NCBI RefSeq assembly: GCF_000518745.1
Contig: NZ_JAEE01000013.1
Coordinates: 1-64,000 of the forward strand
Length of the DNA stretch: 64,000 nt
DNA from: Phaseolibacter flectens ATCC 12775
GTDB taxonomy: Bacteria; Pseudomonadota; Gammaproteobacteria; Enterobacterales; Enterobacteriaceae
Direction: 5' to 3'
The notes under the pieces are model-generated. The model had not been told where the DNA came from. It ran no database searches and saw only the letters and a program-made list of their open reading frames with translations. The translations under genes were made by a program, and so were the position numbers. This document shows, piece by piece, positions 19,500 through 29,717 of this stretch (position 1 is the first letter of the stretch; the number at the start of each line of letters is the position of its first letter).

Positions 19500-21770
19500 T
19501 TACGCCTGCTGCTGACGTAAGTTGGTGGCAGCGGTCACCATGTTGGCTAAGGCTTGGCGCGTTTCAGGCCATCCGCGCGTTTTTAAACCACAATCTGGAT
19601 TAACCCATAAGCGCTCTGCTGGAATCGAGTGACTTGCCTTTAAAAGTAGTGACTCTATCCACTGCACATCTGGGACATTCGGTGAGTGAATATCATAAAC
19701 GCCCGGACCAATCTCATTGGGATACTCAAATTCCTCAAATGCCTCAAGTAAATCCATATCTGAACGCGATGTCTCGATAGTAATGACATCGGCATCCAAA
19801 TCGGCGATGGATTGCATGATATCATTAAACTCACAGTAACACATGTGGGTATGGATCTGGGTTTCATCCTTGGCCACCGCAGCATTCAGTCGGAATGCGT
19901 CCACCGCCCATTGCAGATAAGCAGCCCAATCTGATTGTTGTAATGGTAATCCTTCGCGTAATGCAGGCTCATCGATCTGAATAATACCGATCCCCGCTTG
20001 TTCTAAGTCCTGTACCTCATCACGCATAGCTAAGCCAATTTGTTTCGCGATAGTTTCACGGCTGACATCCTCACGAGGAAATGACCAACAGAGAATGGTG
20101 ATAGGCCCAGTTAACATGCCTTTGACGGGTTTTTCGGTCAAAGATTGTGCATATTTTGCCCACTCTACCGTGATGGGTGCAGGACGACTGACATCACCAA
20201 TGATCACTGGCGGTTTTACACAGCGTGAACCATAACTTTGCACCCAACCGTTGCGAGTAAAGACAAAACCGTCTAAATGTTCGCCAAAATATTCGACCAT
20301 GTCATTACGTTCTGCTTCGCCATGAACCAACACATCAAGTCCCAACCGCTCTTGCTCAACAATCGCTTGTTTAATGTGCTCAGCGATACCGGTATGGTAG
20401 TGCTTACCGTCCAATCTGCCTTGACGGAAATCCAAGCGTAGACCTCGGATCTCTGTGGTTTGCGGGAACGAACCAATCGTTGTGGTTGGCCACGCTGGTA
20501 AGTTAAAGCGTTGACGTTGTGCTTTCGCTCGTTCTGGATAAGGGCTTGTTCGTTGGCTGTCCGCTGCCGTAATAGCGGCCAGTCGTGTGGCTACAGCAGG
20601 ATTATGAACACGAGTAGAATGCGCCCGAGCACGAATAGGCGCACTCCAAGTTTCCAACGTTTCAGGCTGCTGTTGATTCAGCGCCTGAGTTAATAAACTG
20701 AGTTCGTGGCATTTTTGTAGGGCAAAAGCAAACCAGCTTTTGACTTCTTGATCAAGTTGCGTCTCGGCCTCAAGATCAATCGGACTGTGCAGCAGCGAAC
20801 AGGAACTCCCGATCCATAATTGTTTACGTTGACTCACTAACAGTTGTAAATCTTGGTACCATTGACTGAGATCGGCTCGCCAGACATTACGGCCATTGAT
20901 CACGCCAATAGACAGTAACCAATCTGCTGGGATTTTTTGATTAATATCATGAATATCATCATCACCATGCACTAAATCAACATGTAATCCCTGCACTGCA
21001 AGCTGTTTAATAATATCAAGATGGTGACTGATCCCATCAAAATAGGTCGTAAGCAGCAAATTCACTGAACCTGACAATGTATGGTAAGCCGGTTGGAATG
21101 CCTGTTGCCACTCGGTGGGTAATTCCAAAGCAAGAATCGGCTCATCAATTTGTACCCACTCGATCCCTTTACTGGCAAGCGCAGACAACACCTGTTGATA
21201 GACAGGTAAAATATCGTTAAGTAATGACAGACGATCAAACGCTTCTCCCCGCACTTTACCAAGCCATAAATATGTCACAGGACCAAGGAGTACCGGCTTA
21301 ACCTTATGTCCGAGGGCTAAAGCCTCATCCACCTCATCCAAGAGCTGTGTCCAACTCAACTGAAATGTCTGACCCTGAGTAAATTCAGGAACAATATAGT
21401 GATAATTAGTATTAAACCATTTGGTCATTTCTGATGCTGCGGCAGGCTCACCGGTCGGTGCTCGACCGCGTCCGATGCGAAATAGGGTATCAAGATCCAC
21501 TGTGCCATCTTGGTTAAGGTGTCTGGCTGGCACATTGCCTAATAGCAGACTGGTCGTCAATACATGATCATACCATGCAAAATCGCCTACAGGTACGAAG
21601 TCAACCCCCGCTTGGCGTTGTTGTTGCCAATGACGGGCGCGTAACTCACGGCCTGTGTCGATTAATTGCTGACGTGTGTTTTTACCACTCCAGTAACCCT
21701 CTTGGGCTTTTTTTAGTTCGCGCTGCAATCCAACACGGGGAAATCCTAAAGTATGGCTAAGAATGGTCAT
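19500..21770 (-). CDS. metE: Cobalamin-independent methionine synthase MetE
   Basis: Transfers a methyl group from 5-methyltetrahydropteroyl-triglutamate to homocysteine; 756 aa (E. coli 753). Two TIM-barrel halves are present. The C-terminal zinc site shows [11 protein letters not shown] (His and Cys ligands) and [11 protein letters not shown] (Cys), with the substrate-binding TTIGSFPQT and [15 protein letters not shown] conserved. It is divergent from its activator metR across a 201-bp region containing tandem met boxes, as in E. coli. Confidence 0.97.
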   Translation of the reverse strand: MTILSHTLGFPRVGLQRELKKAQEGYWSGKNTRQQLIDTGRELRARHWQQQRQAGVDFVPVGDFAWYDHVLTTSLLLGNVPARHLNQDGTVDLDTLFRIGRGRAPTGEPAAASEMTKWFNTNYHYIVPEFTQGQTFQLSWTQLLDEVDEALALGHKVKPVLLGPVTYLWLGKVRGEAFDRLSLLNDILPVYQQVLSALASKGIEWVQIDEPILALELPTEWQQAFQPAYHTLSGSVNLLLTTYFDGISHHLDIIKQLAVQGLHVDLVHGDDDIHDINQKIPADWLLSIGVINGRNVWRADLSQWYQDLQLLVSQRKQLWIGSSCSLLHSPIDLEAETQLDQEVKSWFAFALQKCHELSLLTQALNQQQPETLETWSAPIRARAHSTRVHNPAVATRLAAITAADSQRTSPYPERAKAQRQRFNLPAWPTTTIGSFPQTTEIRGLRLDFRQGRLDGKHYHTGIAEHIKQAIVEQERLGLDVLVHGEAERNDMVEYFGEHLDGFVFTRNGWVQSYGSRCVKPPVIIGDVSRPAPITVEWAKYAQSLTEKPVKGMLTGPITILCWSFPREDVSRETIAKQIGLAMRDEVQDLEQAGIGIIQIDEPALREGLPLQQSDWAAYLQWAVDAFRLNAAVAKDETQIHTHMCYCEFNDIMQSIADLDADVITIETSRSDMDLLEAFEEFEYPNEIGPGVYDIHSPNVPDVQWIESLLLKASHSIPAERLWVNPDCGLKTRGWPETRQALANMVTAATNLRQQQA

Positions 21771-21883
21771 GGCATTCGCTTCCTGTTTTATTAAGGCTAA
21801 GATGGATCCGGTTGGCGTTATCTGTTGTCAGAGATCATAGTCCTCACGTGCATTCTGCCAACAGGATCTCTATTTGGATGTTT

Positions 21884-21907
21884 AGCCGTCCAGATGTTTA
21901 CACATCT
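21884..21907. promoter_or_regulatory. Tandem MetJ boxes in the metE/metR region
   Basis: Three contiguous 8-mers, AGCCGTCC, AGATGTTT and ACACATCT, each match the MetJ consensus AGACGTCT at six of eight positions. Tandem imperfect boxes are how MetJ binds cooperatively with S-adenosylmethionine. They lie between metE and metR and could repress either gene. A MetR TGAA-N5-TTCA site was not found with confidence. Confidence 0.65.
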
Positions 21908-21971
21908 ATATTTAACAGGTAATCTAAGATCTACAAGCGCAAATTATTCATCATCACCATGAAGGACTCTC

Positions 21972-22874
21972 ATGATTGAGCTTAAGCATTTGAAAACATT
22001 ACAAGCTCTTAAGGCTACAGGGTCATTAGCCGCCGCCGCCAGTCAACTGCATCAAACGCAGTCTGCGTTATCTCATCAATTCACTGATATTGAACAGCGA
22101 CTGGGTTTTCGCCTTTTTGTCAGAAAAAGTCAGCCACTGCGTTTTACCACTCAGGGTGAGATTTTGTTACAACTGGCTGAACAGGTCTTACCGCTGATCC
22201 AGCAGGCCTTACAGGCTTGCCACCAACCGGATCAAACTCACCTTCGTTTAGCGATTGAATGTCACAGCTGTATCCAGTGGCTGACACCTGCCTTGCAGCT
22301 CTTTCGTCAGACTTGGCCACACGTGAATGTCGATTTTACCTCTGGCGTGACTTTTGATCCTAAGCCTGCATTGCAACAAGGCGATCTCGATATGGTGCTG
22401 ACTTCGGACATCATCAATCGCAGTGACTTACATTATTCCCCGCTATTTGACTACGAAGTGAAGCTGGTGCTCGCACCGGATCACCCTTTAGTCAACAAAG
22501 CATTCATCACCCCACAAGATTTAGCTGACGAGGTCGTATTGATCTACCCCGTTCAGCGGCAACGCATGGATATCTGGCAACATTTTCTGCAGCCCGCTGG
22601 GGTCTCTCCCCAAGTAAAGTCTGTTGATAATACCCTGTTACTCATTCAAATGGTGGCGGCAACCATGGGCATTGCGGCTCTGCCACATTGGGTAATCGAA
22701 AGTTTTGAACGTCAGAACTTGGTTGTGACACGCTCTATCGGTAATGGATTATGGAGTCGGCTCTACGCCGCAGTCAGAAACGGTGAACAACATCAACCGG
22801 CTATCAATGCATTTATTGATCATGCGCGGGAACATGCCTGTGCGCAATTACCGTTTATCAGAACAGTCTCCTAA
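21972..22874 (+). CDS. metR: LysR-family regulator MetR
   Basis: Homocysteine-responsive activator of metE and related genes; 300 aa (E. coli 317), so slightly short at the C-terminus. The winged HTH occupies residues about 1-60 ([36 protein letters not shown] pattern). The effector domain includes [18 protein letters not shown] and [10 protein letters not shown]. The ATG follows GAAGGACTCTC. It lies opposite metE, the classic arrangement for an activator of its neighbour. Confidence 0.95.
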   Translation: MIELKHLKTLQALKATGSLAAAASQLHQTQSALSHQFTDIEQRLGFRLFVRKSQPLRFTTQGEILLQLAEQVLPLIQQALQACHQPDQTHLRLAIECHSCIQWLTPALQLFRQTWPHVNVDFTSGVTFDPKPALQQGDLDMVLTSDIINRSDLHYSPLFDYEVKLVLAPDHPLVNKAFITPQDLADEVVLIYPVQRQRMDIWQHFLQPAGVSPQVKSVDNTLLLIQMVAATMGIAALPHWVIESFERQNLVVTRSIGNGLWSRLYAAVRNGEQHQPAINAFIDHAREHACAQLPFIRTVS

Positions 22875-22919
22875 CTGCACCTCGACAAAACAGGCCTAAT
22901 GCTTGCCGTTATCAGCAGC

Positions 22920-23723
22920 TCACTCGATTTGATACAACTGGCGCAGATAATGCGCCACCCCGTCCTTGTCATTTGCATCAATCACTTGCAGTTCAGGTAG
23001 GGCGAGCATCAGACGGGCATGGGCATTGGCCATCACACAGCCTTTGCCTGCCATCATGAGCATTTCTTTATCATTCATTCCATCACCAAAGGCAAGACAA
23101 TCGGCAAGGGTATAACCTAATGCCGCAGCAACCTGTTGCAGGGCTTGTCCCTTAGATACCCCTTCGGGCATCACCTCCAAGCATAAAGGTAAAGAAAAAC
23201 TTAAATTCAGGCTATCACCATAGTGATCTAAAAGTTGTTTTTCCAGCGCCTCCAGCACTTCGTGTCGATCACTGGTAAAGAAGACTTTACTGATCCCTTG
23301 GCCGCTCAGCTGCTCTGGTTTAAATAATTGATAATGGAATCCAGAAGCAGGATAAAATCCGGCTAAATTGATATCGTTTCGAGACATAAACCAATTATCA
23401 TTCTGATAGACATGAGTTAACACTTGAGGATCATGATAACGAATGGCAAACAGCTGCTGAGCCACATGTTCAGGTAAATTGTGTTCAGCAACCAGCTTGC
23501 CTGTCATATCATGTACTCTGCAACCATTCGAGGTGATCATATAAGCCTCAATTGATAGCTGATCACGAATTTTAGCCACATCCAAATGATGACGACCCGT
23601 TGCGAAAATGAATTTAACGCCCTTTGCTATCAGTAAGGTTAAGGTTTCTGCGGTAAAATCACTGATAACATGCTTATCTGACAATAATGTTCCATCAAGA
23701 TCCGAAGCAATTACTGGATACAT
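22920..23723 (-). CDS. yigL: HAD-family Cof-type phosphatase YigL
   Basis: A 267-aa cytoplasmic HAD phosphatase (E. coli YigL 266; pyridoxal phosphate and sugar phosphate phosphatase). Motif I is SDLDGTLL at residues 7-14, motif II FATGRH, and motifs III/IV are GVSKGQALQQV and FGDGMNDKEMLMMAG; the type IIB cap lies between them. It sits 60 bp behind pldB as in E. coli and converges on metR. Confidence 0.92.
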   Translation of the reverse strand: MYPVIASDLDGTLLSDKHVISDFTAETLTLLIAKGVKFIFATGRHHLDVAKIRDQLSIEAYMITSNGCRVHDMTGKLVAEHNLPEHVAQQLFAIRYHDPQVLTHVYQNDNWFMSRNDINLAGFYPASGFHYQLFKPEQLSGQGISKVFFTSDRHEVLEALEKQLLDHYGDSLNLSFSLPLCLEVMPEGVSKGQALQQVAAALGYTLADCLAFGDGMNDKEMLMMAGKGCVMANAHARLMLALPELQVIDANDKDGVAHYLRQLYQIE

Positions 23724-23783
23724 GCATCTCTCCCTGAATGTCAGAGCTGAGCTACTGACGAAAATTATGAAGTTAATAACTAA

Positions 23784-24773
23784 TTAATCAGCATCGAAAA
23801 AATCAACAACCTGCATTAAAGCCTTGGAGCGGATCATATCTGTTTCAAACAAAATTTCATGGCGTGCGCCATGTAATAAAAACGGATGGCCATACAGAAT
23901 CGGATTACCCAGATCGACCATTTGTTGGCAAAAGTCACGCTGCGATTGATTGTCTACCACCACATCGTCTTCAGCCTGCAGAACTAAAAGGGGCGTCGTA
24001 AACAAGGCGGCATGCTCCAATATCTGCTTGCCCACATCCATCGCCTCTTTGACCCAATGGGCGCTCGGCCCCCCTAACTTCAGACTTGGTGCATCACTGC
24101 AGAGCTGGATATTCCGCTTATAGCGCAGTCGACTGTGCGTCACATTATTGAGTGCAAAAGGCGTGGCTATCCAGCGGCCAGTCCCCAATGCAAAACTATC
24201 ACGAAATTGTATATGATCTTCAGTCCAACCCAAAATACGCTTGGCGACCCACTCAGGCACAGGCAGAGCAATGCCTAACATCGGTGCCAAGAGTGCTGTA
24301 CGATGAAATAATCGAGGTTGTCTGATACAGAGTAAACTGGCAATGGCTCCTCCCATCGAATGGGCCAGCAAAAAGCGCTGTGACCAGCGGTGTTCAATGT
24401 TTTCCAATTGGCAGAGTTGTTGTAGATCATCAACGTAGTCACTGAAACGCTCAACATGACCGCGCTGGTTATCTTCCAACATCCGCTCCGAAACCCCTTG
24501 TCCCCGATGATCGATAACCAATAAATCATAACCACAATAAAATAGGTCATAGAGTACTTCAGCATATTTCAGATAGCTTTCTCCCCGACCTGGCGCAATA
24601 ACAATCAGCTTCTGTCGCTGTTCGCCAACCACGCTAACATAACCCAATAATTTTCCGTCATGACTCGTAAAGTTTTTTTCCTGACGCTGACGCCAAAATC
24701 GTTGCAAAGGACCCGCGACAAAGGCAGAAAAACGGGTTTCACGATCTTTCCAGCTTTCTTTATGCTTCTCCAC
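23784..24773 (-). CDS. pldB: Lysophospholipase L2 PldB
   Basis: Serine alpha/beta-hydrolase (329 aa; E. coli 340) of the monoacylglycerol lipase type, cleaving lysophospholipids at the inner membrane. IDHRGQGVSER is typical of the family; the nucleophile elbow is LAHSMGGAIAS, and the acid and His are in LQAEDDVVVDN and LLHGARHEILFE. It lies between rhtC and yigL, as in E. coli apart from the missing rhtB. Confidence 0.93.
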   Translation of the reverse strand: MEKHKESWKDRETRFSAFVAGPLQRFWRQRQEKNFTSHDGKLLGYVSVVGEQRQKLIVIAPGRGESYLKYAEVLYDLFYCGYDLLVIDHRGQGVSERMLEDNQRGHVERFSDYVDDLQQLCQLENIEHRWSQRFLLAHSMGGAIASLLCIRQPRLFHRTALLAPMLGIALPVPEWVAKRILGWTEDHIQFRDSFALGTGRWIATPFALNNVTHSRLRYKRNIQLCSDAPSLKLGGPSAHWVKEAMDVGKQILEHAALFTTPLLVLQAEDDVVVDNQSQRDFCQQMVDLGNPILYGHPFLLHGARHEILFETDMIRSKALMQVVDFFDAD

Positions 24774-24835
24774 TAACTGTCCTTAAAAATTGAACATCGA
24801 CAACAGGGATAAGTGACGCCTCAGGATGGGGTCGC

Positions 24836-25459
24836 TTAACGGAAAAGAATTAAATGAATACCAAATACCCCAAAAAGGACGCCCGCTGCGCCTTCTATCC
24901 ATTTTGCGAATTGCATATATTTCTCTCGGATCCAAGTTCGAGAAAATAAAACAACCACTAGCATAAACCACAAAAATGTTTCGATAATAATCAAAACAAA
25001 GATCCCACCACGCGCCCAATCACTGACATCACTGCCGACAAATAAAGAAAAGATACTGCCAAAATAAATAATCGATTTAGGATTCGAGATATTGGTCAAA
25101 AATCCACGGACAAAGCAGTTAATTTTTTTCATATGGATCGTCGCGGGTGCAACGGGATCGTTGTTTTTATGTTGTTGCCAAGATGAGCGAAGCAATTGCA
25201 GTCCCATCCACAGGAGATACACCCCACCAATGACCATTATAGCATGCTGCAACCAGCGCATTTTTTCTAAAATTAGGTTTAAACCGAGTAACGCGACCGT
25301 GGTCCAAATTGCAACTGCAACAGTGACACCTAAGGCAGCCAATATGGCGTCTTTACGACTTCGACTTGCCGCGGTTTGAGAGATAAAAAAGAAATCGGGA
25401 CCAGGACTCATTAAAGCAACAAGATGAACTAAGGCAACTGTACAGAATAGCATGATCAT
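24836..25459 (-). CDS. rhtC: LysE/RhtC-family amino-acid exporter (threonine efflux)
   Basis: An inner-membrane exporter of 207 aa (E. coli RhtC 206). It resembles RhtC rather than RhtB: MIMLFCTVALVHLVALMSPGPDFFFISQTAASRSRKDA, LLTNISNPKSIIYFGS-type loops and the AKWIEGAAGVLFGVFGIHLILFR end all follow RhtC. Six membrane helices are expected. Three ATGs open the frame; the one at 25459 is best spaced from AAAGG and matches the E. coli start MLMLFLT. RhtB, adjacent in E. coli, is absent. Confidence 0.9.
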   Translation of the reverse strand: MIMLFCTVALVHLVALMSPGPDFFFISQTAASRSRKDAILAALGVTVAVAIWTTVALLGLNLILEKMRWLQHAIMVIGGVYLLWMGLQLLRSSWQQHKNNDPVAPATIHMKKINCFVRGFLTNISNPKSIIYFGSIFSLFVGSDVSDWARGGIFVLIIIETFLWFMLVVVLFSRTWIREKYMQFAKWIEGAAGVLFGVFGIHLILFR

Positions 25460-25503
25460 ACGCATACCTTTTCGATTGATTCGGGTTAAGAAGATCCAGC
25501 CCC

Positions 25504-27333
25504 TTAAGATCCAGAGCCGAGTAAATAGTGTTTAATCAGCCGCATAAAAGGCACACCGAAACGTTCCAATTTACGCTGCCCGACTCCGTTGACACCCAGC
25601 ATCTCTGACGGTGTCACAGGCTGAAGCTCAGCCATTTCAATCAAGGTCGCATCATTAAATACGACATAAGGGGGGATATTTTCTTCATCCGCGATAGATT
25701 TACGTAACTTCTTCAATCTGGCAAAGAGATGGCGATCATAACTGCGTGCGGTGAAACGTGACGTGGTGCGGCGAGTATGACTGACCGCCATTCTTGGCAC
25801 CGCCAACATTAATGAATATTCCCCTCGCAACACCGGTCTGGCTGCTTCTGTTAATTGCAATGCAGAATGCTGACTAATATTCTGGGTGATAAGCCCTAAA
25901 TGGATAAGTTGTCGTATGACACTGACCCAGTGCTCATGATTCTGATCTTTACCAAGACCATACACTGGCAGCTGGTCATGCCCTGACTCACGGAGTCGGT
26001 GACTGGCCGCTCCGCGAAGCACATCAATAATATAGCCCATGCCGAAACGTTGCCCGACCCGATAAATCGCAGAGAGCGCTTTTTGCGCGTCCACCAAGCC
26101 TTCATAACGTTTTGGCGGGTCGAGGCAAATATCGCAATTATTACAAGGCTGTTGCCGCCCCTCATCAAAGTAGTTTAAGAGCACCAAACGCCGACAAGTC
26201 TGAGATTCCGCAAAGGCCCCCATGGCATTCAGTTTATGTCGCTCGATATCTTGATTGATACCCACGGGTTTTTCGTCAAGACAACGGCGTAACCAAGCCA
26301 TATCTGCCGGATCATAGAGTAACATGGCCTCAGCTGGCAGACCATCGCGACCCGCCCGTCCGGTTTCCTGATAATAGGACTCGATATTACGCGGGATATC
26401 TAAGTGGATCACGAAACGCACATTGGATTTGTTAATCCCCATACCGAACGCAACGGTTGCCACGACGATCTGAATGTCATCTCGCTGAAACGCGTCTTGC
26501 ACAGCAGCCCTGACCTCAGGCTCTCGCCCGGCATGATACGCACCCGCACTGAAACCTTTACTCTGTAATCTGGCCGCAATATCTTCCACTTTTGCACGGC
26601 TGTTACAGTAAATAATCCCAGACTTACCTCGCTGCGTTTTCAAATAGCTGAAAATCTGCTCGATGGGTTTATATTTTTCCAAGAGAGTATAGCGGATATT
26701 CGGTCGGTCAAAACTGCTGACTTGAATTAATGGCGTTCGCAACTGCAATTGTTGCAAAATATCCCGTTGCGTTGCTTTATCGGCAGTGGCTGTTAACGCC
26801 ATGATCTGAATGTTGGGAAAACGCTGGCGAAGTTGACCCAGCGCACCATATTCTGGACGAAAATCATGTCCCCACTGAGAAATACAATGCGCCTCATCGA
26901 TGGCCAACATCGCCGGTTTCCAAGCAATTAACGCGTCAAGAAATGCACGGGTCAGAAGGCGTTCAGGCGCAATATACAGTAATTTGAGCTTGCCATTTTG
27001 GCAATCCTGATAAATTTGCTGCTGCTGCTCTGGACTCTGAGTGGCACTGAGACTGGCTGCCGCTACCCCGTTAGCAAGAAGTTGATCAACCTGATCTTTC
27101 ATCAAGGAAATCAGAGGTGAAACCACTAACGTCAGCCCCTCTCTGGCGAGGGCTGGTATCTGATAGCACAGCGACTTGCCACCGCCAGTCGGCATGATAA
27201 CTAAACAGTCTCGACCCTCAATCGCCGCTTGGACAACAGCGCGTTGACCAAGCCTAAATGATTGATAACCAAACGTTCTCTGTAAAATTTGCTCGGCATC
27301 CTGAGTCTGCTCGTTGACTGCCAGTGTTGTCAC
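25504..27333 (-). CDS. recQ: ATP-dependent DNA helicase RecQ
   Basis: A 3'-5' SF2 helicase of 609 aa (E. coli 609) for RecF-pathway recombination and fork processing. The helicase core carries MPTGGGKSLCYQIPAL (Walker A), AIDEAHCISQWGHDFRPEY, MALTATAD and YYQETGRAGRDG. The zinc-binding Cys set is in CRRLVLLNYFDEG...CNNCDIC, followed by the winged-helix domain and a C-terminal HRDC domain. The start is GTG, preceded by GGAAG. Only 15 bp separate it from pldA, so the two are probably cotranscribed. Confidence 0.97.
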   Translation of the reverse strand: MTTLAVNEQTQDAEQILQRTFGYQSFRLGQRAVVQAAIEGRDCLVIMPTGGGKSLCYQIPALAREGLTLVVSPLISLMKDQVDQLLANGVAAASLSATQSPEQQQQIYQDCQNGKLKLLYIAPERLLTRAFLDALIAWKPAMLAIDEAHCISQWGHDFRPEYGALGQLRQRFPNIQIMALTATADKATQRDILQQLQLRTPLIQVSSFDRPNIRYTLLEKYKPIEQIFSYLKTQRGKSGIIYCNSRAKVEDIAARLQSKGFSAGAYHAGREPEVRAAVQDAFQRDDIQIVVATVAFGMGINKSNVRFVIHLDIPRNIESYYQETGRAGRDGLPAEAMLLYDPADMAWLRRCLDEKPVGINQDIERHKLNAMGAFAESQTCRRLVLLNYFDEGRQQPCNNCDICLDPPKRYEGLVDAQKALSAIYRVGQRFGMGYIIDVLRGAASHRLRESGHDQLPVYGLGKDQNHEHWVSVIRQLIHLGLITQNISQHSALQLTEAARPVLRGEYSLMLAVPRMAVSHTRRTTSRFTARSYDRHLFARLKKLRKSIADEENIPPYVVFNDATLIEMAELQPVTPSEMLGVNGVGQRKLERFGVPFMRLIKHYLLGSGS

Positions 27334-27348
27334 ATTGCTTCCGAAAAA

Positions 27349-28224
27349 TTAGAACATATCGTTTAAGGTAATCCCCACACCCAAGCGGGTCTGGCGGTGA
27401 TTATAATCAATTAATGATTCACCGTAACCACTAAATAACTGCGTGTAGAATCGGACATGTTCGGTCAGGGGATAACTCCAGCCAAGTTCAGCCCCACCGT
27501 AACCACTATTCCAATTATACTGCCCCTGAATACTGAAAATATTATCACCCAGTTGATAACCGAGCTTTGCCCGATAATGCCCCATATAGCGCGTGATATC
27601 AGGGTTGTCATCCTTGCTGGAACCATCAACCCGTATCCAAGGTTTAAACTCAGCAATGAGGTTACCATTTTTTGCCATCAAACGTGCATAGACCCGGTTC
27701 CAACTCCTTGAGGTGGGATCACTGCGACCATTTGACTGATGTACAATCCCCGTTTCAACATCACGTAATGTCCAATCTCCTAACTGATAATCGGTCGCCC
27801 ATCCAATGAAGAGCTGCGGCTGATAATTGGTTTCCCTGAAAGGTGAAGAAGCCTTCCTGTTCGAGAACTGCCACCACGATCCCTGAGTATAAGCCACCGC
27901 CAATACGGAGTTACTTCCGGCAATACCTTGCCAGATAGGAAAGGCGAGACTCAGTTGAAACTTGACTTCATCTTGGTGAGCCCCTTCGGCCCAGCTATAG
28001 CTTGATATAGCCTCTTTATTGATGCTGGAAGTCCAAGTATAAAGGAGGTAATTACTTTCATAGGGATAGAGTAAAAATGTATTGTCATGAGTTTGCAGTA
28101 AATTAGCGATAATACTGCCAGATACAGGGAGCGTATCATGGATTTCTTTCAGTTTCGCCGTTTCAGCGATGGCAATACTTGGTAAAAGTAATACGACACA
28201 CAGAAACGGATTCAAAAAACGCAT
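27349..28224 (-). CDS. pldA: Outer membrane phospholipase A PldA
   Basis: Outer-membrane beta-barrel phospholipase (OMPLA) that degrades phospholipid misplaced in the outer leaflet; 291 aa (E. coli 289). A signal peptide (residues about 1-20, cut after SIAIA) precedes the barrel. The catalytic His-Ser-Asn triad is visible in IVHQSNGRSDPTSRSWNRVYAR. The last strand ends in Phe (GVGITLNDMF), as BAM substrates do. First gene of pldA-recQ, divergent from yigI. Confidence 0.96.
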   Translation of the reverse strand: MRFLNPFLCVVLLLPSIAIAETAKLKEIHDTLPVSGSIIANLLQTHDNTFLLYPYESNYLLYTWTSSINKEAISSYSWAEGAHQDEVKFQLSLAFPIWQGIAGSNSVLAVAYTQGSWWQFSNRKASSPFRETNYQPQLFIGWATDYQLGDWTLRDVETGIVHQSNGRSDPTSRSWNRVYARLMAKNGNLIAEFKPWIRVDGSSKDDNPDITRYMGHYRAKLGYQLGDNIFSIQGQYNWNSGYGGAELGWSYPLTEHVRFYTQLFSGYGESLIDYNHRQTRLGVGITLNDMF

Positions 28225-28398
28225 GATTATTTTCCTTAACCAAATTGTGAACTAATGGGGATTTTTATTTTTTTCGATAAACTATGATATCGCTTCCATC
28301 ACATAGGATATGTGCTATACAGCCAGTCCCATGCACTGCGACCAGACAACAAAACAACCTCGCTGACCAGAAAAGTTATTACATGGAGTAATAAATAA

Positions 28399-28863
28399 AT
28401 GCATTTACTGTCTCATCAGCAAATCCAGCAACAGACAGCAGAACTTTTTGTCCACTCTATGCCATTTAACCAATTACTGGGTTTGAAACTGCACAGCCTG
28501 ACCGACACTGAAGCAACACTTTGCTTTTCTCAACATCCTTCTCTCATCGGCAACGCCGCACAGCAGATCCTGCATGGCGGCGTGATTGCCTCTGTTTTGG
28601 ATGTGACCGCCGGTCTTATCTGTGCCAGCTCAGTCTTAATTCGTCAGAATAATCTAACCAAAGAACAATTAGAACACCGACTATCACATATTGGAACTGT
28701 TGATTTACGTATTGACTACCTACGCCCCGGTCGAGGTGAATCGTTTATAGCCACAGCCAAGCTGGAGAGAGCAGGTAATAAAGTGGCAGTCGCCCATGCA
28801 CGACTGCACAATCAAAATCAGGATTATCTGGCTTGCGCGACAGCGGTCTATCTGGTGGGATAA
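28399..28863 (+). CDS. yigI: Hotdog-fold acyl-CoA thioesterase YigI
   Basis: A 154-aa PaaI-like hotdog protein (E. coli YigI 155), thought to hydrolyse medium- and long-chain acyl-CoA. The central HGGVIASVLDVTAGLICASS carries the family signature, and VDLRIDYLRPGRGESFIATAKLERAGNKVAVAHA covers the sheet. The strong RBS ATGGAGT lies upstream. The gene next to pldA follows the E. coli order, but the following rarD-yigG-yigF genes are replaced here by aphA. Confidence 0.9.
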   Translation: MHLLSHQQIQQQTAELFVHSMPFNQLLGLKLHSLTDTEATLCFSQHPSLIGNAAQQILHGGVIASVLDVTAGLICASSVLIRQNNLTKEQLEHRLSHIGTVDLRIDYLRPGRGESFIATAKLERAGNKVAVAHARLHNQNQDYLACATAVYLVG

Positions 28864-28948
28864 CCCGATAACCACGCGGTGTGACAGTATTATCGTTGCG
28901 CCCTCTGATAGGCATCGCTTTTTATTTAACAACTGGGATTGTCATACT

Positions 28949-29668
28949 ATGTGTGTTGGGAAGAAAAAATATCCTGCTTTATGTCTGAGTTTACTGGTGA
29001 GTGCCGCTTTTACCTGTGCCAGTTCAGAAATAAAAACTGAATCGATTAATCCTGGTGTGACCAGCGAACAACTGAGCCAGCAATTGCCAGTACATTGGGT
29101 TTCCGTGCCGCAAATCGCGCGAAGTTTGCAACACACGGCTCCCATTGCCGTTGGTTTTGATATTGACGATACGCTGCTTTATTCCTCTCCGGGCTTTTAC
29201 CGTGGCCAGCAACAGTTTTCACCAGGCAGTGAAAAGTACCTGACTCACCCTCAATTCTGGGAAAATATGAACAATGGCTGGGATGCCTTCAGTATTCCTA
29301 AGCAAAGCGCGAAGCAATTAATTGCCTTGCATCTCCAACGTGGTGATGATATCTGGTTTATTACTGCACGCAGTGCCTCTGCCACTGAGACACTCAGTGC
29401 ATTGCTGCAAAAAACATTTCAGATCCCCGCCAATAAAATGCATCCGGTGGTATTTACCGGCACAACCGCCGGTAAGCAGGGTAAGATAAAGGCGATCAAA
29501 GACAGGAACATTGCTCTTTATTACGGTGATGCCGACAGCGATATTCGCGCGGCACAAGCCGCAAATGCGAGAGGGATCCGAGTACTTCGGCCGGCAAATT
29601 CAACCTACCAACCGTTACCTCACGCAGGTGATCTGGGCGAAGAGGTATTAATCAACTCCGATCGTTAA
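28949..29668 (+). CDS. aphA: Class B acid phosphatase AphA
   Basis: Periplasmic non-specific acid phosphatase/phosphotransferase of the DDDD superfamily; 239 aa (E. coli AphA 237). The signal peptide spans about residues 1-27. PIHWVSV-type start of the mature domain is followed by motif I GFDIDDTLLYSSPGF (nucleophile Asp), FITARSAS, and YYGDADSDIRAAQAANARGIRVLR near the end. The open frame begins at 28796 inside yigI, but homology and the signal peptide place the start at 28949. In E. coli aphA lies elsewhere, near tyrB/uvrA, so its position here is unusual. Confidence 0.92.
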   Translation: MCVGKKKYPALCLSLLVSAAFTCASSEIKTESINPGVTSEQLSQQLPVHWVSVPQIARSLQHTAPIAVGFDIDDTLLYSSPGFYRGQQQFSPGSEKYLTHPQFWENMNNGWDAFSIPKQSAKQLIALHLQRGDDIWFITARSASATETLSALLQKTFQIPANKMHPVVFTGTTAGKQGKIKAIKDRNIALYYGDADSDIRAAQAANARGIRVLRPANSTYQPLPHAGDLGEEVLINSDR

Positions 29669-29717
29669 AGCCCTCGGTGCACTCGCCTTAGGCATGATGC
29701 CTCCAGAGGCAGTCACC

